This document shows positions 44,241 through 51,945 of a stretch of 64,000 nucleotides of DNA, one piece after another. The DNA lies in assembly GCA_051025295.1 (NCBI GenBank), contig JBMGJV010000012.1; one strand, 5' to 3'. Under the pieces are notes generated by a model. The model worked only from the letters and a program-made list of their open reading frames with translations, was not told where the DNA came from and made no database searches. Position numbers and translations under genes: made by a program. The number at the start of each line of letters is the position of its first letter. Position 1 is the stretch's first letter. The stretch comes from KBS-83 sp051025295 (GTDB lineage Bacteria > Acidobacteriota > Terriglobia > Terriglobales > Acidobacteriaceae).

Positions 44241-44699
44241 CTACTTCGCTGCCTGACTCCATGGCTGCGCGGAATGAGCCATCGCAGACGAGTCCTCGAA
44301 CTTCGCGCGGTTCTCCGCGATCGTTTGCTTATTTCGGGCAGCCCACAGATGAAGAGGAACCAGCGCAGCGCGCAGCGTCTGGCCGAGCTCCGTCAATTCG
44401 TAGTCCACGCGTGGCGGAACACTCGGAAACAACGTCCGTGTGACGATCCCATCCGCTTCGAGCCGCTTCAGCGTCAGCGTCAGCATCCGTTGCGAGATGC
44501 CGCTCACCCGCCGTCGAATTTCGTTGTAACGCAACTCACCCTTCGACAGGGCGCCCACCACCATGATCGTCCACTTATCCCCAACGCTGGCCAGGACATC
44601 CGCAAGCCCCTTGCAATCGGTCGCTGTGAGAGATCCCTCAGGAACAAAATTGTTCGTTTCGCTCAAGAAAGTGCCTTCTTGTGGAGATAGATCGCGCAC
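44241..44699 (-). CDS. HxlR-family transcriptional regulator
   Basis: 152 residues from GTG. A TTG at 44666, preceded by AAGAAGG at about 7 bases, is an equally good start and gives 141 residues. The winged helix contains DKWTIMVVGALSKGELRYNEIRRRVSGISQRMLTLTLKRLEADGIVTR, a clear HxlR/MarR-like signature. It is divergent from azoR, and two GAACA...TGTTC palindromes and one further palindrome lie in and next to the gap. HxlR proteins of the YodB type sense quinones or diamide and repress azoreductases, which fits this pair. Confidence 0.92.
   Translation of the reverse strand: MRDLSPQEGTFLSETNNFVPEGSLTATDCKGLADVLASVGDKWTIMVVGALSKGELRYNEIRRRVSGISQRMLTLTLKRLEADGIVTRTLFPSVPPRVDYELTELGQTLRAALVPLHLWAARNKQTIAENRAKFEDSSAMAHSAQPWSQAAK
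44642..44655. promoter_or_regulatory. GAACAA-AA-TTGTTC inverted repeat inside hxlR start region
   Basis: A perfect 6-bp inverted repeat with a 2-base centre, sharing GAACA...TGTTC with the site at 44715-44729. It falls within the first codons of hxlR. Confidence 0.4.
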
Positions 44700-44705
44700 T
44701 CCATA

Positions 44706-44729
44706 GTAGCGCTACGAACAGGTTGTTCG
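44706..44729. promoter_or_regulatory. Two adjacent palindromes in hxlR-azoR gap
   Basis: GTAGCGCTAC (44706-44715) is a perfect 10-bp palindrome. CGAACA-GGT-TGTTCG (44715-44729) follows at once. They are candidate HxlR operators controlling both genes. Confidence 0.5.
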
Positions 44730-44778
44730 CGCCTCCTTGCTCAAGGCCGGCTACGGACAAATCCTGCGGAAAGGAACC

Positions 44779-45396
44779 ATGCCACGTCTTCTGGTTGTCG
44801 AAGCAAGCCCCCGAGGAAACGCCTCTATCTCCCGCAATCTCGCCGCGAAATTCGTCCATACCTGGAGAGGCGCGCATCCCGATGGTGAAGTCATCTCACG
44901 CGACCTCGCCCAAATGGATCTGCCCTATGTGAACCTGCCCTGGCTGCGCGCAAGCCTTACGCCGATCGAGAAGCACACACCCGAGATGCAGGCCGTGCTC
45001 GTGCTCTCAAACCAACTCGTCGACGAGTTACTCTCTGCGGATCACATCGTCATCAGCACGCCGGTCTACAACTACAACATCCCTGCCAACCTCAAATCCT
45101 ATATCGATCACATCGTGCGCAAGGGTCGTACCCTCGGCATGGCTGGCGATGGTCTGGTGCACGGAAAGGTCTGCACCGTGTTGGTGGCCTCCGGCGGCGT
45201 CTACACCGAGGGCTCGCCGATCCGCGACCGTGACATCGCGACCACGTATCTGCGACTGATCCTGAAAGTCATCGGTATCGAAGATGTCACGTTCGTGGCC
45301 GCCGGCGGAAGCAAGGTCGTGGACCTTGGCGAAAAGTCCCGTGAAGAGTTCCTGGCCGCATTCGAGCCCGCTCTCCGCACTGCGGCCACCATGTAA
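44779..45396 (+). CDS. azoR: FMN-dependent NADH-azoreductase
   Basis: 205 residues from MPRLLVVEASPRGNASISR, with GGAAAGGA just upstream. A flavodoxin-like fold binds FMN through SPRGNASISR, STPVYNYNIPANLKSYIDHIVRKGRTL and VASGGVYTEGSP. AzoR-type enzymes reduce azo bonds and quinones by two electrons with NADH. The divergent HxlR-type regulator suggests induction by quinone or electrophile stress. Confidence 0.92.
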   Translation: MPRLLVVEASPRGNASISRNLAAKFVHTWRGAHPDGEVISRDLAQMDLPYVNLPWLRASLTPIEKHTPEMQAVLVLSNQLVDELLSADHIVISTPVYNYNIPANLKSYIDHIVRKGRTLGMAGDGLVHGKVCTVLVASGGVYTEGSPIRDRDIATTYLRLILKVIGIEDVTFVAAGGSKVVDLGEKSREEFLAAFEPALRTAATM

Positions 45397-45479
45397 GCGG
45401 CCCTCGCGCCAACCAGTCTGGCCGTGTTCCGGCAGGACAGTCACATGCGTCGACACGGACGAATCTCCATAGGAACGGA

Positions 45480-46223
45480 TCACCGGGTCGCGCGCTTGTA
45501 TTGCACCCTTGGCAAAGCTTCCAGCACCTGCTGGAAGCTCTCCTTTGGCTGCCCGTAAGCAGTAAGAACCAGGTCAAGCTGATACCACCCATACGCGTTC
45601 GGATCGTTGCCCAGCTTCGCGTACTGTTCGTTGAAGTATTGAATCTTCTCCTGTCCCACGGGCACCGGATTCGGAAGGTGCGATTCGATCTGACGGAACT
45701 CAGCGATCAGATGGTCTAAGTAGGCCGGGTCATGTTCCCGCCACCAGGCCACTGCGATGCGGTTCGATTGGATCTCCTCTTGATAAAAATCCTCGTCCGC
45801 CTTGAAGGATTCGCCCTTGAAGTTCTCGTGAGTGACCAGCATCCTGTTCTGCACCCAGTGCCCAAGCTCGTGCGCGAAGAAGAATCGGTAGAACATATCG
45901 CGGAACAGAGCCTCGCCTGACGGCTGATCAGACGTCAGCTTCGCCCAGCGCTCGATACTCTGCTGCACGGGAGGAGGCAACTCACGAAATCTGCCCTCGG
46001 TTACAGTCCGTTTCTCGTAAAACGAAAAAGGAGGAGTGGTGTAGATGCGGATCGTTGGTAGTGGCTCGAACGCCGAATCGGCTACGCCAGGTACGTGAAC
46101 CCGACTCTGAAAATCCGCGGCTATCGCGTTGAGAGCCTGCAGGTCAGCGTCCTGAGACCATCCGCAGAACGGTGTCAGAAGCCCCAGAAGCGTCAGCCAG
46201 AAGTATCGATGTACCCTCATCAT
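45480..46223 (-). CDS. Exported putative zinc metallopeptidase (HELGH)
   Basis: About 247 residues, starting at one of two adjacent ATG codons (46223, 46220). A signal peptide ends near CGWSQ. The mature part has HELGHW in FRFFFAHELGHWVQNRM-like context, with two His and a catalytic Glu, and a downstream EEIQSNRIAVAWW that could supply the third ligand, as in gluzincins. No other family motif is recognised. It is probably a periplasmic peptidase; enzyme activity is inferred from the motif only. Confidence 0.72.
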   Translation of the reverse strand: MMRVHRYFWLTLLGLLTPFCGWSQDADLQALNAIAADFQSRVHVPGVADSAFEPLPTIRIYTTPPFSFYEKRTVTEGRFRELPPPVQQSIERWAKLTSDQPSGEALFRDMFYRFFFAHELGHWVQNRMLVTHENFKGESFKADEDFYQEEIQSNRIAVAWWREHDPAYLDHLIAEFRQIESHLPNPVPVGQEKIQYFNEQYAKLGNDPNAYGWYQLDLVLTAYGQPKESFQQVLEALPRVQYKRATR

Positions 46224-46319
46224 GGTCACAAACTACGGTACGAATCACCTGAGTCCAAGCGGTTTCGCTCGCATCTGTCCGGGAGATATCAACGCCACGG
46301 CGCGCTTGTCACGCGTCGT

Positions 46320-47144
46320 TCACGGAAGCGTCTGCCCGTTCATGTCGCACTTGAGTCCTCCGAGTGCCCGAAACACCCCAGCCATCGCATCCAGCCCCAC
46401 CGCCTCCGCCCGCACACTCGCATCCAGCGCACCCGCATGCAGCGCAGCCGTGATCGCCTCACCTCGATAGCCCGCATTGCGCAGGTTGTTCGCCCACGTC
46501 TTGCGCTTCTGCGCGAAGCTCGCGCGCAGAAAGGGCACGAACTGCTCCGCCTCCACGCCCAGCTCCGCAAAACGCGGTCGCGTGCGGAAGCGGAACACAC
46601 TCGAGTGCACCTCCGGCCGTGGCGAGAACGCCTCCGGCGGCAGCGTGAACAGCATCTCCAGTTCGCCATAGAGTTGCAGCGTCGCGCTCAGCACTCCGTA
46701 GTCGCGGGAGCCCGGCTTCGCGGTCGCGCGCTCCGCGACTTCGCGCTGCACCATCAACACCGCGCGGTCGATCGCCGCATGGTGCGCCACCAGGTGCAGC
46801 AAGATGTCCGACGTGATGTAGTACGGCAGGTTGCCGACCACGGCCAACCTGCGCCCGCGCTCCGCCGCCAGCGCGGTCAGGTCGACTGCGAGCACATCCG
46901 CGTGCCGCACCTCCACCGTCGGCTGCCCGGCAAACTCCACTAGCAGCGCGCCGGCAAGCCCCGGGTCGTACTCGATCAGCGTCAACTGGCCGGCCGTGCG
47001 CGCCAGCAGCCGCGTGATCGCCCCGCGTCCCGGCCCGATCTCGACCACCGCATCCTGCGCAATCTCGCCCAGCCCGGCCACCACCCGGCGGCACGCGTCT
47101 GCATCCACCAGGAAGTTCTGTCCGAGCCGCGGTTTCTTCTGCAT
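46320..47144 (-). CDS. rsmA: 16S rRNA (A1518/A1519-N6,N6)-dimethyltransferase
   Basis: 274 residues. It starts MQKKPRLGQNFLVDADACRR, typical of RsmA/KsgA. The SAM pocket is VVEIGPGRGAITRLLA, the next acidic site ends LIEYDPGL, and the catalytic NLPYYITSDILLHL (the NLPY motif) follows. The C-terminal rRNA-binding region has FSPRPEVHSSVFRF and FLRASFAQKRKTWANNLR. It dimethylates two adenines in helix 45 during 30S maturation. Confidence 0.97.
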   Translation of the reverse strand: MQKKPRLGQNFLVDADACRRVVAGLGEIAQDAVVEIGPGRGAITRLLARTAGQLTLIEYDPGLAGALLVEFAGQPTVEVRHADVLAVDLTALAAERGRRLAVVGNLPYYITSDILLHLVAHHAAIDRAVLMVQREVAERATAKPGSRDYGVLSATLQLYGELEMLFTLPPEAFSPRPEVHSSVFRFRTRPRFAELGVEAEQFVPFLRASFAQKRKTWANNLRNAGYRGEAITAALHAGALDASVRAEAVGLDAMAGVFRALGGLKCDMNGQTLP

Positions 47145-47339
47145 GGGGTCGATCGGATCCGGCGCGTCGCTCTATCTTAGGAACATGCAGTACCCTCGAG
47201 CGCGATGTTGGCATCGAATGAAACGCTCTAGAATCACACTCTGAGAGTAAAGCAGGGAAGCCGGGCCAGTGCGTGCATCCCCCGCGCGCGCAGACTCGAT
47301 CCAAGCAGATTTTGTGCGGCAGAAAGGGCGGGGAGCCGG

Positions 47340-48791
47340 ATGCATATCGTCTACGCGGCGTCGGAGTGCGTGCCATTCGCTAAGACTGGTGGCCTGGCCG
47401 ACGTAGTGGCCGCCCTGCCACGTGAGCTGGTGCGCCAGGGCCATCAGTGCACCGTCTACCTGCCGTTCTATCGCCAGGTGCAGAAGCACACCACGGAGCG
47501 GCGCGTCGTCGTCCCCAGCATCACCATCCCGTTCCACGGCTACAACCGCTTCGTCACCGTGCTCGACGGCGGCATCCGCGGCGGCGTGCAGTACTACTTC
47601 CTCGACTGCCCGGAGCTCTTCGACCGCGAAGGCATCTACGGCGCGCAGGGCAGCGAGTACAGCGACAACGCCGAGCGCTTCGGCCTCTACAGCCGCGCCG
47701 TCATCGAAGCGGCCAAGCAGATCGCCATCCCCGACCTCTTCCACGCGCACGATTGGCATGCGGCGCTACTCCCCGTCATGCTGCGAACCGTCTACTATTT
47801 CGACCCGGTGCTGCGCAACGTGCCCTGCCTGCTCACCGTGCACAACGCCGCGCATCAGGGGCTGTTTCCCGCCAGCATCGTCGACCGCCTGGAGCTGCCG
47901 CCCGAGACCTACACCGTCGACGGTCTCGAGTTCTACGGCCAGGCGAACTTCCTCAAGGGCGGCATCATCTACGCCGACACGCTCAGCACCGTCAGCCCCC
48001 GCTACGCGCAGGAGATCCAGACCCGCGAGCTCGGCGCCGGCCTCGAAGGCGTCCTGCAGAAGCGCTCCGCGGACCTGAAGGGCATCCTCAACGGCGTCGA
48101 CTACGACGAGTGGAACCCCGCGACCGATCGCAAGATCGCCGCCCACTACACCCCCGAGCGCATGACTGGAAAACGTGACTGCCGCCGTGACCTTTTGCAC
48201 GCCTTCGGCCTCAAACCAGCGGAAACCACCCCGGTGCTCGGCATCGTCTCCTGGCTCTCCACCCAGAAAGGCTTCGACCTCCTCGCCGAGATCATGCCCG
48301 AGCTGATGACCCGCGACCTCGTCATCGTCGTCCTCGGCACAGGCGAGACCTACTACGAAAACCTATTCCGTACCCTCCAGGAACGCCACCCCGGCCGGAT
48401 CGCCGTCAAGGTCGCCTACGACGAGACGCTCGCCCACAAGATCGAGGCCGGCGCCGACCTCTTCCTCATGCCCTCGCGCTATGAGCCCTGCGGCCTCAGC
48501 CAGATCTACAGCCTCAAGTACGGCACCGTGCCCGTCGTCCACGCCACCGGCGGCCTCGACGACTCGATCGACGAGTGGAACCCCGCAGCCCAGACCGGCA
48601 CGGGTTTCAAGTTCTACCCCTACCAGCCGGCCGCCTTCCTCGCCGCGCTCGACCGCGCCTTCGCCGCCTTTGCCGACAAGACCGGCTGGGCGGTCCTGCA
48701 GCGCAACGGCATGTTGCGTGATTTCTCGTGGCGCGAGCCCGCCGGCGACTACCTGCGGCTGTACGAGGAATGTGTGCGACGTCGGTCGTAA
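47340..48791 (+). CDS. glgA: Glycogen synthase (ADP-glucose type)
   Basis: 483 residues. It starts MHIVYAASECVPFAKTGGLADV, with the KTGG ADP-glucose motif at 15-18, and GGGGAG lies just upstream. The GT5 N-terminal domain includes FHAHDWHAALLPV; the C-terminal GT-B domain has STQKGFDLLAE, the SRYEPCGLSQIYSLKYGTVPVV loop and ATGGLDDSI. It elongates alpha-1,4-glucan from ADP-glucose. No other glg gene is adjacent. Intact and of normal length. Confidence 0.97.
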   Translation: MHIVYAASECVPFAKTGGLADVVAALPRELVRQGHQCTVYLPFYRQVQKHTTERRVVVPSITIPFHGYNRFVTVLDGGIRGGVQYYFLDCPELFDREGIYGAQGSEYSDNAERFGLYSRAVIEAAKQIAIPDLFHAHDWHAALLPVMLRTVYYFDPVLRNVPCLLTVHNAAHQGLFPASIVDRLELPPETYTVDGLEFYGQANFLKGGIIYADTLSTVSPRYAQEIQTRELGAGLEGVLQKRSADLKGILNGVDYDEWNPATDRKIAAHYTPERMTGKRDCRRDLLHAFGLKPAETTPVLGIVSWLSTQKGFDLLAEIMPELMTRDLVIVVLGTGETYYENLFRTLQERHPGRIAVKVAYDETLAHKIEAGADLFLMPSRYEPCGLSQIYSLKYGTVPVVHATGGLDDSIDEWNPAAQTGTGFKFYPYQPAAFLAALDRAFAAFADKTGWAVLQRNGMLRDFSWREPAGDYLRLYEECVRRRS

Positions 48792-48917
48792 CGGGGAAGA
48801 GGGTAGAGGGAGCCGGTCTAACCAGGCTCGACCTTCACTTACAGCTCCAGGTAATGGCTGTCATACCATTCGACTGGCATGACTTATCGCTCTACTTCGA
48901 GCTTCGTGCAGTGCGGG

Positions 48918-48939
48918 GAGCCGGTCGGGAGACCGGCTC
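48918..48939. terminator. Hairpin between glgA and the zinc-binding protein gene
   Basis: GAGCCGGTC and its exact complement enclose GGGA. It lies between convergent genes and has no T-run on either side, so termination is only suggested. The 11-base word GGGAGCCGGTC also occurs about 106 bases upstream. Confidence 0.45.
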
Positions 48940-48949
48940 ATCCAAAGCT

Positions 48950-49249
48950 TTAGTTCTGATCTCGTAAGTGGCTCTTCTGCAAGCCGCCTCCGGCCACAAC
49001 AGCCAAGGGACTCTTCACCTGCTGCTGCGCCTTCCGCTTCGACCCGATCCGGAACCCGCCCTCTGTATAGCAGCGGCATGCGTCCAGGCAGTTCGCGCAA
49101 AAATCGTGCCGGCACTCATTGCAGCGCAGCAGGCTCTTGCGGTTCAGGCTCTTCTGGCAGTGATGGCAGATGGAGACGGAACGACCCTTCATCAAGTACA
49201 GCTTCTTGGTGTCGCCGGCGGGGGTGCGCGTCAGGTCCAGGGAGATCAT
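48950..49249 (-). CDS. Small zinc-finger-like Cys-rich protein
   Basis: 99 residues from ATG with GGAG five bases upstream. Eight Cys fall at 28, 31, 43, 46, 51, 54, 58 and 60 (CHHC, CNEC, CANC, CRC) with three nearby His, a spacing that suggests a double zinc knuckle or treble-clef module. The N-terminus (ISLDLTRTPAGDTKKLYLMKGR) looks like a beta hairpin, and the tail is basic. No named family is recognised. It is convergent with glgA and close to metallothionein and a zinc-ribbon response regulator. Confidence 0.68.
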   Translation of the reverse strand: MISLDLTRTPAGDTKKLYLMKGRSVSICHHCQKSLNRKSLLRCNECRHDFCANCLDACRCYTEGGFRIGSKRKAQQQVKSPLAVVAGGGLQKSHLRDQN

Positions 49250-49459
49250 GGCAACTCCATTCAAACGTGGAACTTGGTCGATGTCGCTCACCCTAGGGTG
49301 GGGCATCGAGTACCACGGAGGCAGCATTACCAACGTCCCTTGCGCATGCCGACGTACTCTTGCCAGCCGACGTGCGCCCGGCAGTAATCAGACGTGCAAT
49401 CCCCCGCGCATCCGCCTCGCGCGTGGCATCCTATTCACACACAAGGAGATATTCCAGCC

Positions 49460-49624
49460 ATGCAAGTCAAATGCGCACATCGGAAGTGCATGTGTGTCGT
49501 GCCCGAGGCAAAGCCATTCTGCAGCGACTGGTGCGCGTCGAACGAAGCAGACGAGGCAGGGTCCTGCGACTGCGGTCACCCCATCTGCGAACAGCTCTAC
49601 CACCGCAAGGTCGCGCGCGCCTGA
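49460..49624 (+). CDS. Bacterial metallothionein (SmtA/BmtA family)
   Basis: 54 residues with AAGGAGA upstream. Eight Cys are arranged as C5, C10, C12, C21, C25, C36, C38, C43, with His at 8, 40 and 48. The order VKC...CMC...FCSDWCA...SCDCGH..C matches the cyanobacterial and pseudomonad SmtA-type zinc finger-like metallothioneins. It would buffer zinc or cadmium in the cytoplasm. No SmtB-type repressor is adjacent. It is not recognised by simple length filters and could be missed by automatic callers. Confidence 0.85.
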   Translation: MQVKCAHRKCMCVVPEAKPFCSDWCASNEADEAGSCDCGHPICEQLYHRKVARA

Positions 49625-49752
49625 CTCGTCGCCGCGGATGCCGGCGAGCCCACCACAAGCCGCCGTCGCAACGGAAAGTTTGCCGTGGGCATCCGTGAAC
49701 GGTACTCTTCAGCAGGCAGCAGACCCCGTTCCGCTCAGAAATCAGGACTTAA

Positions 49753-50400
49753 GTGCCGGCCACCTCGTTCCGCTACAGAATCCTGATCGTTGACGATCAT
49801 CCCGTGTTGCGTGAAGTGGGCAAGGCTCTCCTGGAGTCGCAGGGCTACGAAGTCCTCTGTGCCGGCGATGGCTTCGAAGGTCTCATCGCCCTCCGGCAGT
49901 CGCTTCCAGACATCATCATCTCGGACCTCCGCATGCCCAACATGAGCGGCTTCGAGTTCCTCTCGGTCGTCCGCCGCCGGTTCCCGCTCATCCCGGTCAT
50001 CGTCATCTCAGGCGAGTTTGCCGGCGTCTCCGTGCCGGAAACCGTGCTCGCCGACGCATTCTTCCCCAAGGGCGGCTTCAAGCCCGAGGAGCTGTTTACC
50101 CGGATCGCCGCTCTCGTTCACGAACTCCCCACGCGTCCCAGGGCCGGCAAACCGAACCAGGCTGCCGTCTGGGTGAAGAACGATAAAGGAACAGTCGCGG
50201 TCACGTGCTCGCAGTGTCTGCGCACGTTCCCCGTCTCTGCCGCGCGCAAAGGCGATAACGAGGCCGAGTGTGACTTCTGCTGCTGCATCATCCGCTTTCA
50301 GATCATCGGCGATCCCGCACTCATCGGGACGTACGAGGCTCTGAAGTCCGTTCCGGTGCCGGTGACCGCAGCATCCGGGCCAGCAGATCCCGTCGCCTGA
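49753..50400 (+). CDS. Response regulator with C-terminal zinc-ribbon-like domain
   Basis: 215 residues from GTG, with AGGA 7 bases upstream. A CheY-like receiver (8-125) has the acidic pair in IVDDHP, phospho-acceptor Asp58 in IIISDLRMPNMSG and a Lys in FFPKGG. Instead of a DNA-binding domain the C-terminal part (about 138-185) has Cys152, Cys155 and a second cluster Cys173, Cys176-178 (TCSQC...CDFCCC), a likely zinc ribbon. No histidine kinase is adjacent. The output is unknown. Confidence 0.87.
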   Translation: MPATSFRYRILIVDDHPVLREVGKALLESQGYEVLCAGDGFEGLIALRQSLPDIIISDLRMPNMSGFEFLSVVRRRFPLIPVIVISGEFAGVSVPETVLADAFFPKGGFKPEELFTRIAALVHELPTRPRAGKPNQAAVWVKNDKGTVAVTCSQCLRTFPVSAARKGDNEAECDFCCCIIRFQIIGDPALIGTYEALKSVPVPVTAASGPADPVA

Positions 50401-50418
50401 CATCAGCCCCTCGGTCAG

Positions 50419-51834
50419 CTACTGCTGCACAACCCTCGCCTGCCCCCGAAACCGCAGATACAGCGGTATGCCTGCCAGGATGATCGCTGTGCCGATCAGC
50501 GAATTCCGCGGGCTGCTCAGGAACGTGTAGATCAGCAGCACCGCCGCCACCGCGATAAACAGCAGCGGCAGCACCGGGTAGCCCCACATCCGGTACGGCG
50601 TCTCCGGGCTGCGCCGTCGGTGCACAAAGATCGTGCTCGCCGCGATCATGTAAAACAGCCACTCCGCAAAGATCGCCAGCTCAAACAACTGCTGAAACCG
50701 CCCCACCGCCAGCAGCAGCAGCGTGCTCAGCGCCGCCTGCACCACCAGTGACGGAGCCGGCGTGCCGAACCGCGGACTCAGCTCCGCAATGCGCGAAAAG
50801 AACAGCCGATCCCGCGCCGCCGCAAACGGCACGCGCGCGCCCGACATCACTGTGCCGTTCAGTGTCACGAAGATGCTCAGCGCCATCCCCGCCGTCACCA
50901 GCGTCGCTCCGCGCGCGCCCAGCACCAGCGCCACCGCCGCCACTGCCGGCCTCGGCGACGCCGCCACCGCCGACGCGGGCAGCATGTACTGCACCGCCGC
51001 ATTCACCGCCACGTACAGCGCGCCCACAACCCCGATCCCCAGCAGCAACGCCACCGGAATCGTGCGCTCCGGCCGCCGCACTTCGCCCGCCACCATATTC
51101 AGATCGTTCCAGCCGTCGTACGCCCACAGCGCCGCAATCAGCGCAACCATGAATCCGGCGAAGCCGCCCTGCGCGCCCGGAAACACCGTGCGGAAGTTCG
51201 CAGCACTACCCTGTGTGCTCAGAAAGCATGCGCCCGAGATCACCACCACCAGCAGCACTTTGAGCGCCGTGAACACCACCTGGAAGTTGGCCGCGCGGCG
51301 GATGCCGATGTAGTTCAACCCCGTCATCAGCCACGTCACGGCAATGGCGAACAACTGTGACCACGCAATCGGCAGCGGCGCCCGTATCGCCAGCGCATCG
51401 AGCCCGTGCAGGGCAGGGAACACAGCCAGCGTGCGTGCCAGCCCGATCGTCACCGTCGCAATCGACGCAGGCTTCGCGACCGCAAACCATGTCCACATGT
51501 AGAGAAACGCCGGCAGGTCGCCATACGCGCGGCGGATGTACACATACTCGCCGCCCGCTTCGGGCATGCGCGCCGCCAGCTCCGCATACGTCATCGCGCC
51601 GAACAGTGAGAGCAGTCCGCCCGTCAGCCACGCCAGGTACACCAGCGAAGCATGCCCCACCGCCTGCATCATCTCCTGCGGCACAAGAAAAATGCCGCTG
51701 CCGATCACCGTGCCGACCACGATCGCCGTCGCCTGCCCCAGCCCGAGCACCCGCTCCAGCGGACGGCGCGCCCGCTCTGCGCGTTCGTGTTCGACGGCCG
51801 TTACCACACGCACCGGTCCTGCGATGGCGCACAC
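50419..51834 (-). CDS. APC-superfamily amino acid permease
   Basis: 471 residues with about 12 predicted membrane helices. The first helix has the APC motif GTVIGSGIFLVP, the second has GLLSLFGAMTYAELAARMPEAGGEYVYI, and the LAT-type phrase ALWAYDGWNDLNMVAGEVRRPERTIP follows. These point to a cationic- or neutral-amino-acid/exchange-type transporter. Substrate not assignable. The downstream gene on the same strand would be beyond the response regulator, so it appears monocistronic. Confidence 0.92.
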   Translation of the reverse strand: MCAIAGPVRVVTAVEHERAERARRPLERVLGLGQATAIVVGTVIGSGIFLVPQEMMQAVGHASLVYLAWLTGGLLSLFGAMTYAELAARMPEAGGEYVYIRRAYGDLPAFLYMWTWFAVAKPASIATVTIGLARTLAVFPALHGLDALAIRAPLPIAWSQLFAIAVTWLMTGLNYIGIRRAANFQVVFTALKVLLVVVISGACFLSTQGSAANFRTVFPGAQGGFAGFMVALIAALWAYDGWNDLNMVAGEVRRPERTIPVALLLGIGVVGALYVAVNAAVQYMLPASAVAASPRPAVAAVALVLGARGATLVTAGMALSIFVTLNGTVMSGARVPFAAARDRLFFSRIAELSPRFGTPAPSLVVQAALSTLLLLAVGRFQQLFELAIFAEWLFYMIAASTIFVHRRRSPETPYRMWGYPVLPLLFIAVAAVLLIYTFLSSPRNSLIGTAIILAGIPLYLRFRGQARVVQQ

Positions 51835-51945
51835 TCCTGCTTGGTTGAGTTCCGAACAGAGTAGCCTGCCCTCGCTCGATCGCTCAGCGAAATCACGCGG
51901 CTGCTCTTCCGCGCCCTGCTCTCTCCCCGTCTGACGTTCCGCCGC

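Noticed and set aside
47222..47240. TAGAAT as glgA promoter -10
   Set aside because: No acceptable -35 at 16-18 bases; left uncalled.
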